Source: an uncultured Collinsella sp. (GTDB taxonomy: Bacteria > Actinomycetota > Coriobacteriia > Coriobacteriales > Coriobacteriaceae). Taken from it: 9,497 nucleotides of DNA. The notes under the pieces were generated by a model. That model was given only the letters and a program-made list of their open reading frames with translations. It had not been told where the DNA came from and did no database searches. Below, one piece after another: positions 1-5,108 of the stretch. Each line of letters opens with the position of its first letter. The first letter of the stretch is position 1. A program made the translations under genes and the position numbers. The stretch covers positions 1 through 9,497 of the forward strand of contig CABSBA010000047.1 of the NCBI GenBank assembly GCA_902475825.1. The letters run 5' to 3'.

Positions 1-2291
1 TCATCCAGCGCGGCTCGTGGACGGTCTTTAAACGACTTCCGCTCCTTTTTGCCGTAGCGCTGCCCATCGGCCTTGCCCAAAAGCAACCGGCACGTTGTTG
101 CCTCGAAGCGCTCGTGGCCTATTTTGCCTATTGCTTCTTTTTGAGCGAGATCATCAAGCTGAGCGGAGACAACCTTGGACTTAAGTACCCGTCGTCTTTG
201 ACCTCCGCTAGCGGCATTACCATCATCGACGGCATCAAGACCCTCGACACCGGCATTATCGGCCCGCTAGCGGTATCGGCAACCGTCGTCGCCATCCATG
301 ACCGCTTCTACGATGCCAAGGTTCCCGATTGGCTCGGCACCTTCTCGGGCTCCTCGCTGGTCTACCTCATCAGCTTTTTTGCCGTGTTTGCCCTTGCCGC
401 TATCTCGGCCGCCATCGTGCCCTCCGTATACGCAATGACCGAAACGCTGCGCCATGCACTTACGAGCGTCGGCCCCTTTGGCGTGGGCATCTTTGTGTTT
501 TTGGAGCGAGCGCTCGAGCCCATGGGGCTGCACCACCTGCTCTACATGCCGATCTACTACGACAACCTGGTCATTAACGACGGCATCTACGCCACGTGGA
601 GCAGCTTGCTCCCCATCCTCTCCCATAGCACGCGCCCCCTTAATGAACTTGCGCCGTGGGCCGGTTTTACCGCCACCGGCTGGGTCAAGCTCTTTGGCCT
701 TCCCGCCATCGCAGCCGCGTTCTACTCCACCGCAAAACCAGAACGCCGTGCCGGCCTCAGGGTCATCCTTGTTCCCGCCATCATCGCCTCGGTGGTTTGC
801 GGCGTTACCGAGCCACTCGAGTTTCTCTTTATGTTCACCCACCCCGGGCTCTTTTTTCTCTACGCCGTCTTATCGTCTTGCCTTGCCACAACCATGAATC
901 TCTTTGGCATCGTCGGCATCTTCTCGGGCGGCCTCATGGAGATGGCAGCCTTCAACTTTATTCCGCTCATGCGCACGCATGCCGGTGCCTATCTTTTGGC
1001 GCTCGGTATCGGCCTTGCCTTTAGCCTCATCTTTTTTGTTAGTTTTCGAGCACTCATCTTGATCTATGACCTTAAGACGCCGGGCCGCGAGGATCATGTC
1101 GCCAATCGCGCGGCAATCGATCGTTTAACGGAAAGCGGCTTTGCCAAAGAGCAATCTCCCAATGACGAGGTCAATAGTCGATCCGATCAAGATCACATCC
1201 TCGCTGAGCGGGTAATTCAGCTTTTAGGTGGTGTTGGCAATATTGTGGGCGCAACCAACTGTGCCACGCGCCTGCGCGTCGAGGTCGCAGACCCTTCCAT
1301 CGTTGCAGATAACGCGTCGTTTGTCGCGGTGGGCGCCAAGGGCCTCATCATTACGGGCAAGACCGCCCAGGTGATCATCGGCATCTCCGTTCCCCGCGTT
1401 AAAGAGCATTTTGACCAGATCATGGGCCTCGAGCCGGAATTTGTGCCCACCACCTCGGCCTCCCCTGCCGCCAGCGCAGCCCATAATCGCAGCGATATCT
1501 GTTTCTTCGATATCGACGGAACGCTCGCCTGGCAAGACCCTCGAGCGGCACAAGAGCTTCCCGAGAGCGAGCGTGACCTGTCCCCCTATCCCAACGAGGC
1601 GGTCTCGCAGGCCATCCGCGATTTCGTTGCAAATGGCAACATGGCCTTTATCTGCACAGGACGCACCCTCAGCTGCATCCACCCCAAACTTCTAGAGCTG
1701 CCCTGGACCGGCATCGTCTGTCTTGCGGGCGGTTACGCCGAGATCAACGGACACGCAATTCGCGATCTGTCGATGACGCCCAGCATGCTGCAGCGTCTTG
1801 CCCCCTACCTTGAGCAATCGGGCGAGGTCATCCGCTTTGAGGGCCTCAACGGCGTCGTGCGCATGAGTGCCGATGCCCCCGATGCTCCCGGATACGCGCG
1901 CACCCTGGGCGACGCAGTCACGCAGCTGCAACATTACAGTGCTTACAAGATCTTGATGTCTACATCGCTCGCTAACCACATCGCTCAAGATAAGGCACTT
2001 GAGCCGCTGCTGTGCTTTAACGAGCTCGAACTCGAGGTAACCGAAATCTCACCCCGCGAATGCACGAAGCGTGGGGGCATCCAGTCTGTACTCGACGCCC
2101 TCGATCCCCACCACGGAACCGTATACGGCATCGGCGACGCCAGCAATGACGTCTCGCTGATGAACGCCGTCGATGTCGGTATCGCCATGGGCAATGCGCC
2201 GGACTATCTCAAAAAGCGCGCCGACTACATCACCGACTCGGTCGACAAAGATGGCGTCGTCAAGGCGCTCGAGCACTTTAGGCTTATATAA
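1..2291 (+). CDS. PTS EIIC-EIIB sugar permease fused to a HAD/Cof-type phosphatase (5' truncated)
   Basis: The frame is open back to base 1, so the gene starts outside the window. The GTG at 114 is internal: the 37 codons before it (from base 3) read as permease sequence (RGSWTVFKRLPLLFAVALPI). The first ~1100 bases encode a hydrophobic EIIC of the glucose/alpha-glucoside superfamily, with GVTEPLEF at 801-824 and the EIIC-end signature DLKTPGRE near 1070-1092. A charged linker leads to an EIIB domain with NCATRLRVEV; the phosphorylated Cys is codon 1260-1262. After an Ala/Ser-rich linker (about 1445-1490) comes a complete HAD domain: DIDGT (1509-1523), TGR (1656-1664), Lys at 2067 and GDASND (2133-2150). 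EIIC/EIIB import and phosphorylate a sugar at the membrane, probably an alpha-glucoside by similarity to MalX/GlvC; substrate is inferred. No EIIA is present, so phosphate must come from a separate EIIA. The HAD part, normally a separate sugar phosphatase, would face the cytoplasm and could dephosphorylate the imported sugar phosphate. Confidence 0.9.
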   Translation, partial: IQRGSWTVFKRLPLLFAVALPIGLAQKQPARCCLEALVAYFAYCFFLSEIIKLSGDNLGLKYPSSLTSASGITIIDGIKTLDTGIIGPLAVSATVVAIHDRFYDAKVPDWLGTFSGSSLVYLISFFAVFALAAISAAIVPSVYAMTETLRHALTSVGPFGVGIFVFLERALEPMGLHHLLYMPIYYDNLVINDGIYATWSSLLPILSHSTRPLNELAPWAGFTATGWVKLFGLPAIAAAFYSTAKPERRAGLRVILVPAIIASVVCGVTEPLEFLFMFTHPGLFFLYAVLSSCLATTMNLFGIVGIFSGGLMEMAAFNFIPLMRTHAGAYLLALGIGLAFSLIFFVSFRALILIYDLKTPGREDHVANRAAIDRLTESGFAKEQSPNDEVNSRSDQDHILAERVIQLLGGVGNIVGATNCATRLRVEVADPSIVADNASFVAVGAKGLIITGKTAQVIIGISVPRVKEHFDQIMGLEPEFVPTTSASPAASAAHNRSDICFFDIDGTLAWQDPRAAQELPESERDLSPYPNEAVSQAIRDFVANGNMAFICTGRTLSCIHPKLLELPWTGIVCLAGGYAEINGHAIRDLSMTPSMLQRLAPYLEQSGEVIRFEGLNGVVRMSADAPDAPGYARTLGDAVTQLQHYSAYKILMSTSLANHIAQDKALEPLLCFNELELEVTEISPRECTKRGGIQSVLDALDPHHGTVYGIGDASNDVSLMNAVDVGIAMGNAPDYLKKRADYITDSVDKDGVVKALEHFRLI

Positions 2292-2404
2292 GCAGCCGGC
2301 ACGCGCACGCGTCCCGTTTCCCCAAATCGCCAAAACAGACGCGCCGGCAACTCCAATGTGGCAATATGGTATCTGCACACCGCAACGATGCAACCTAAGA
2401 AAGA

Positions 2405-3430
2405 ATGCGAGAACCCGTGTCCAGTCCGTTTACCAGCTTTTTAGCCCAGCACTTTGACCAGATCAACGACTATCTGGCCACGTTCTTTGACGGACAGGCG
2501 ACCTCTGCCGATATCGAGCGCTACCTGTATACCCCGCTCTCGGCATTTACGGCCAATGCCGGCAAGCGCCACCGCCCGCTCATCTGCATGCTCGCCGCCA
2601 CCGCGGTAGGTGGCAGCTTTGAGAGCGCCCGCAGCGCGGCGGCAGCTATCGAGCACTTTCAATCGGGAGCGCTTATCCACGACGACATCGCCGACAACGG
2701 CCAGCTGCGTCGCGGCAAGCCCTGCATGCACCTTACCGAGGGTACGGGTCTTGCCATCAATTGCGGCGATCTAGCGCTCACCATGGTCACCAAGACGGTT
2801 CTCGACGACCCCACGCTCGAGGCAGACGTGAAACTCCGCGTGCTCCACGAGCTCACAGAGATGATCGTTCGCACCATCGAGGGCCAGGCGCTCGACTTGG
2901 GCTGGGTCCGCGATGGGCGCTTTGACATCTCGGTCGACGATTATCTGGACATGGCGACGCACAAGACCGCGTACTACAGCGGAGCCACACCACTTGCCGC
3001 CGGAGCCATTATCGGCGGCGGCAGCGAGGAGCAAATTGAGGCACTGCGCGCCTTTGGCCTGCACACGGGCCTTGCCTTCCAGATCCAAGATGATCTGCTC
3101 AACTTGATCGGCACCAAAGAGGCCGCCAACAAGGACTTCCGCACCGATATCACCGAGGGCAAGCGCACCCTTGTCGCTGTGCACGCCCTGTCAGACGAGC
3201 GTTATCACGACGAGGTCGAGGCAATCCTTTCCTCGGGCACCGAGGACCCCGCGCAACTTGCACGCGCCGTGGAGATCTTCCAGCAGACCGGCTCTATCGA
3301 TTTCGCCCACAACTACGCGCTCAACCTGACCACCAAGGCCAAGGCTGCTATCGAAAGCGTCGAGCTCGACCCGCATGCGCGCGAGCTGTTCGACTCCATG
3401 GCAGATTTCTTTGTGGAGCGCCTTAACTAG
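2405..3430 (+). CDS. Polyprenyl (E-isoprenyl) diphosphate synthase
   Basis: This cytoplasmic trans-isoprenyl diphosphate synthase would condense isopentenyl diphosphate onto an allylic diphosphate. Visible family motifs are GKR (residues 53-55), the first Asp-rich motif DDIAD (93-97) followed by RRGKP, the second Asp-rich motif DDLLN (229-233), and DITEGKRTL downstream. The usual final Asp of the second motif is Asn here, as in some geranylgeranyl synthases. The residues four and five before DDIAD are Ala and Gly, not the bulky aromatics of farnesyl synthases, which suggests a C20 or longer product (inferred from family rules). At 341 residues it has normal length. The start is ATG 2405, or the in-frame GTG at 2417; neither has a strong Shine-Dalgarno. 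It lies 113 bp after the permease gene and 137 bp before the CwlM-like gene. The product may feed quinone or carrier-lipid synthesis; no neighbour decides this. Confidence 0.9.
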   Translation: MREPVSSPFTSFLAQHFDQINDYLATFFDGQATSADIERYLYTPLSAFTANAGKRHRPLICMLAATAVGGSFESARSAAAAIEHFQSGALIHDDIADNGQLRRGKPCMHLTEGTGLAINCGDLALTMVTKTVLDDPTLEADVKLRVLHELTEMIVRTIEGQALDLGWVRDGRFDISVDDYLDMATHKTAYYSGATPLAAGAIIGGGSEEQIEALRAFGLHTGLAFQIQDDLLNLIGTKEAANKDFRTDITEGKRTLVAVHALSDERYHDEVEAILSSGTEDPAQLARAVEIFQQTGSIDFAHNYALNLTTKAKAAIESVELDPHARELFDSMADFFVERLN

Positions 3431-3471
3431 CGAGGTTATAAAACCTGTCAGCAGCGTATTTGGGTACAACT

Positions 3472-3480
3472 TGCTACACT
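3472..3480 (+). promoter_or_regulatory. Possible extended -10 promoter for the CwlM-like gene
   Basis: TGCTACACT fits an extended -10 element (TG-n-TACACT). No good -35 lies 17 bp upstream. An alternative pair, TTGTCT (3511-3516) and AATAGT (3533-3538) with a 16-bp spacer, is closer to the gene. The leader also holds two short inverted repeats, TGCAT-GTTT-ATGCA (3487-3500) and GTAC-GAATG-GTAC (3537-3549), which could be operator or leader structure. Which promoter is used cannot be decided from sequence. Confidence 0.3.
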
Positions 3481-3552
3481 GTTGAGTGCATGTTTATGCA
3501 TCCCTTTGCGTTGTCTATCCGACATACGCTCAAATAGTACGAATGGTACGCC

Positions 3553-3560
3553 GAAAGGGG
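3553..3560 (+). promoter_or_regulatory. Ribosome binding site of the CwlM-like gene
   Basis: GAAAGGGG lies 7 bases before the ATG at 3568 and fixes that start. The same eight bases precede the GTG start of the JetD-like gene on the other strand, which supports both start choices. Confidence 0.7.
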
Positions 3561-3567
3561 TTCGTTC

Positions 3568-4473
3568 ATGGAACCTATTACAACGGGCATGCAGGGAGCA
3601 GCCGTCGAGGACGTGCAGTCTCGTCTCCTGCAGCTCGGCTACACGATTGATGCCACCGAGGTCGCCGACAAGCACTTTGGCGCTACCACCGAGCAGGCCG
3701 TTAGCACCTTTAGGCTCGACAGCGGTCTTGCCGCCGGTCACGCCGTTGACATTCCCTGCTGGAGTGCCCTGGTCGACGCCTCGTATAAACTGGGCGATCG
3801 TACGCTCTATCTGCGTATGCCCAATTTCCATGGTGCCGACGTTCAGGCCCTGCAGAGGGCGCTCAACGTTTTGGGCTTTGCCTGCGGTGAGGACGACGGC
3901 TATTTTGGCCCGCACACCGAGGCCGCTCTGCAGCAGTTCCAAGAAAATGTCGGCCTGTTTGCCGATGGCATGGCGTTCCAGGATACCTACGCCTATATCA
4001 ACCGCCTGCATCACGTGTGGGAGGGCAAGCCCTCGGTGACCGAGGCCGAGTCGCGCATCGGCTTTGCCCGCGCCGCCAACGTGCTCGAGCGCTTCCAGAT
4101 TGCCGTCATCGGTGAGGACCCCATCGCGCGTAGCGTTGCATCGCGCATGTGGAACATCGCCACGGCGACGACCGACAACAGCGGCATGATGCTTTGCGAT
4201 TCCGAGGTTCCGACCGACGTGGACCTGGTGCTCGAAATTGCAAGCGATGAGCTGCCCGCAGATGCAGCGCCGCGCGCCACGATCGCCCTTGCCGAGTGTC
4301 ACAACCTGGCGCAGCGCATCCGCACTGCCAATGTCGCCGCACAGCAAAAGCCCGCGCGCATCCGCATTGAGCTCACGGGCATGACGCGCTACAACGGAAC
4401 CTTCACCGCAAGTGATGCGCAGACACTCGCCGTACGCCTGCTCGACGGCGTTTGCGATGCCCTCGCAGATTAG
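3568..4473 (+). CDS. CwlM-like protein: two peptidoglycan-binding repeats plus degenerate amidase-like domain
   Basis: There is no signal peptide or membrane segment, so this 301-residue protein should be cytoplasmic. Residues 5-70 and 75-145 are two PG_binding_1 repeats (MQGAAVEDVQSRLLQLGY; ADVQALQRALNVLGF followed by DDGYFGPHTEAALQQFQ). The segment ASYKLGDRTLY (71-81) between them closely resembles the same position in mycobacterial CwlM, as I recall it. Residues 176-299 follow the strand order of an Amidase_3 fold: FQIAVIGEDP where the GHGG zinc motif should be, DLVLEIASDE where SIHAN should be, and ARIRIELTGM with a retained Glu. Both His ligands are missing and the domain is short, so hydrolysis is unlikely. 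CwlM in mycobacteria is a cytoplasmic, non-catalytic regulator of peptidoglycan precursor synthesis (MurA); a comparable role is inferred. A possible tRNA promoter overlaps the 3' end. Domain calls are firm; CwlM orthology is moderate. Confidence 0.85.
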   Translation: MEPITTGMQGAAVEDVQSRLLQLGYTIDATEVADKHFGATTEQAVSTFRLDSGLAAGHAVDIPCWSALVDASYKLGDRTLYLRMPNFHGADVQALQRALNVLGFACGEDDGYFGPHTEAALQQFQENVGLFADGMAFQDTYAYINRLHHVWEGKPSVTEAESRIGFARAANVLERFQIAVIGEDPIARSVASRMWNIATATTDNSGMMLCDSEVPTDVDLVLEIASDELPADAAPRATIALAECHNLAQRIRTANVAAQQKPARIRIELTGMTRYNGTFTASDAQTLAVRLLDGVCDALAD

Positions 4474-4480
4474 GTAAACT
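4452..4480 (+). promoter_or_regulatory. Possible sigma70-type promoter for tRNA-Gln
   Basis: TTGCGA (4452-4457) and TAAACT (4475-4480) are separated by 17 bp; each matches the consensus at four of six positions. The element overlaps the last codons of the CwlM-like gene and would start transcription about 25 bases before the mature tRNA. A small hairpin, GTTGC-TTTTGG-GCAAC, lies between it and the tRNA. Co-transcription with the upstream gene is also possible. Confidence 0.4.
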
Positions 4481-4511
4481 AAACGAGTTGCTTTTGGGCA
4501 ACACCACACAT

Positions 4512-4586
4512 TGGGACGTAGTTCAACGGTAGAACTCCGGTTTTTGGTGCCGGCTGTTGGGGGTTCGAATCCCTCCGTCCCAGCCA
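4512..4586 (+). tRNA. tRNA-Gln (anticodon UUG), CCA encoded
   Basis: A full cloverleaf can be folded by hand. The acceptor stem TGGGACG (4512-4518) pairs perfectly with CGTCCCA (4576-4582). The D stem is GTTC/GAAC (4521-4524 with 4532-4535). The anticodon stem is CCGGT/GCCGG, closed by a G-U pair, with loop TTTTGGT and anticodon TTG at 4544-4546. The T arm is GGGGG-TTCGAAT-CCCTC (4559-4575). Discriminator G4583 is followed by an encoded CCA. The U1-A72 first pair is typical of bacterial tRNA-Gln. It decodes CAA and, by wobble, CAG. Pieces of its 3' end recur downstream. Confidence 0.96.
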
Positions 4587-4595
4587 TTATAATTG

Positions 4596-4632
4596 AGCGC
4601 CCTGAGCCCATAACGACCCAGGGCGCTTTCTT
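4596..4632 (+). terminator. Intrinsic terminator after tRNA-Gln
   Basis: AGCGCCCTG (4596-4604) pairs perfectly with CAGGGCGCT (4619-4627) around a 14-base loop and runs into TTTCTT. It sits 10 bases after the tRNA CCA, so it most likely ends the tRNA transcript. Confidence 0.85.
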
Positions 4633-4637
4633 GTGGG

Positions 4638-4688
4638 CAAGCGGAGGGATTCGAACCCGCCAGGGTGCGGAGCTGAGGAAACGCGAAG
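4638..4688 (+). repeat. 51-bp direct repeat, copy A (tRNA T-arm-like in reverse)
   Basis: This matches copy B at 4819-4869 with one difference (GGAGGGATTCG here, GGAGAGATTCG in B); the copies are 181 bp apart. Read on the minus strand, the start of the repeat contains GGGTTCGAATCCCTCCG, identical to 17 bases of the tRNA-Gln T arm (4561-4577), so it is an inverted partial tRNA copy. The 3' end enters a hairpin, GGAAACGC-GAA-GCGTTTTCC, that copy B lacks because B diverges after GAAG. Coding is unlikely. Confidence 0.85.
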
Positions 4689-4756
4689 CGTTTTCCAGCG
4701 CAGCACGCAAGGAGCGAAGCGACGCAGCGGGGCGCGGCCGCCGGCAGGCGGACGCG

Positions 4757-4772
4757 GAATCCCTCCGTCCCA
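4757..4772 (+). repeat. 16-bp direct copy of the tRNA-Gln 3' end
   Basis: GAATCCCTCCGTCCCA is identical to tRNA-Gln bases 4567-4582, in the same orientation and 190 bp away. The bases that follow differ (CATCG instead of GCCA), so no second tRNA is present. It is the pattern left when an element uses a tRNA 3' end as an attachment site, but at this length it may also be a small duplication. It also forms an imperfect inverted repeat with the start of copy A (CGGAGGGATTC), and is preceded by a GC-rich hairpin, CGCGGCCGCC-GGCA-GGCGGACGCG (about 4733-4756). Confidence 0.6.
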
Positions 4773-4818
4773 CATCGACCGAGAGCTCCTCGCGTTAAGA
4801 AAATCGAGTCAACGCCGC

Positions 4819-4869
4819 CAAGCGGAGAGATTCGAACCCGCCAGGGTGCGGAGCTGAGGAAACGCGAAG
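4819..4869 (+). repeat. 51-bp direct repeat, copy B
   Basis: Second copy of the repeat at 4638-4688, with one mismatch. On the minus strand it reads GGGTTCGAATCTCTCCGC, like a tRNA T arm plus acceptor 3' strand, but no anticodon or D arm can be folded beside it. The preceding 46 bases (4773-4818) show no feature I can identify. Confidence 0.8.
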
Positions 4870-4902
4870 GCGCCCCAAGCCCGAAAGGACCAAGAGCGCC
4901 TT
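4867..4902. other. Hairpin resembling a decayed copy of the tRNA-Gln terminator
   Basis: AAGGCGC (4867-4873) pairs with GCGCCTT (4896-4902). The interior is similar in order to the terminator at 4596-4632 (GCGCCC, AGCCC, GACC, GCGC, TT), suggesting a diverged duplicate. No T-run follows on either strand, so termination would be weak. From 4903 to 4964 I see nothing further. Confidence 0.4.
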
Positions 4903-4964
4903 ACATCAAGAAATATCAGCCCAGTTCCGAAAAGCGAGCCGCATGCAACAACCAAGTAACCACA

Positions 4965-5101
4965 GGCCCCGGGAGAGCGGGGACACCGGCTTAGGTTTAT
5001 CGCGAGTTCCGCACGAACAGGAGGCCACTTAATGTGGCCTCCGTCGTGAGCAGGACTGTAGAGCAGGAAACCTAAGCCGGTGTCCCCGCTCTCCCGAGGC
5101 C
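4965..5101. repeat. 137-bp inverted-repeat element (MITE/REP-like giant hairpin)
   Basis: The arms 4970-4998 and 5068-5096 are perfect 29-bp inverted repeats containing GGGGACACCGGCTTAGG. After one mismatch (4969/5097) pairing resumes with GGCC on both sides, giving 33 of 34 pairs. The 69-bp interior has its own hairpin, GGAGGCCAC-TTAAT-GTGGCCTCC (5020-5042), extended by CACGA/TCGTG (5012-5016 with 5044-5048). There is no ORF of note inside, no T-run for a normal terminator on either strand and no obvious target-site duplication. The shape suits a non-autonomous miniature element; blocking of convergent transcription is an alternative. It ends 7 bp from the stop codon of the JetD-like gene. 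Confidence 0.85.
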
Positions 5102-5108
5102 GGCGGAA

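Noticed and set aside
114..116. GTG 114 as the start of the PTS gene
   Set aside because: The same frame is open to base 1 and encodes conserved EIIC sequence before it, so the start is outside the window.
2282..2293. Perfect 12-bp palindrome GCTTATATAAGC over the PTS gene stop codon
   Set aside because: Could be chance or a -10-like element, but no -35 partner or T-run supports a promoter or terminator call.
2295..2351. Possible hairpin between GCCGGC...GCGTC and GACGCGCCGGC after the PTS gene
   Set aside because: Pairing needs an 8-base bulge and a long loop, and no T-run follows; too weak to call a terminator.
3433..3446. Small hairpin AGGTT-ATAA-AACCT after the polyprenyl synthase gene
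   Set aside because: A 5-bp AT-rich stem without a T-run; not convincing as a terminator.
3448..4773. Long minus-strand open frame antisense to the CwlM-like gene and across tRNA-Gln
   Set aside because: It spans a tRNA and a terminator, has no recognisable motif, and mirrors a well-supported gene with RBS on the other strand; a typical GC-rich shadow.
4511..4857. Short open frames in the tRNA and repeat region
   Set aside because: They overlap tRNA-Gln and the direct repeats, have no RBS, and the peptides look like translated RNA structure.
4638..4869. CRISPR array
   Set aside because: Only two copies, spaced 130 bp apart between ends, with tRNA-like content and no cas genes.
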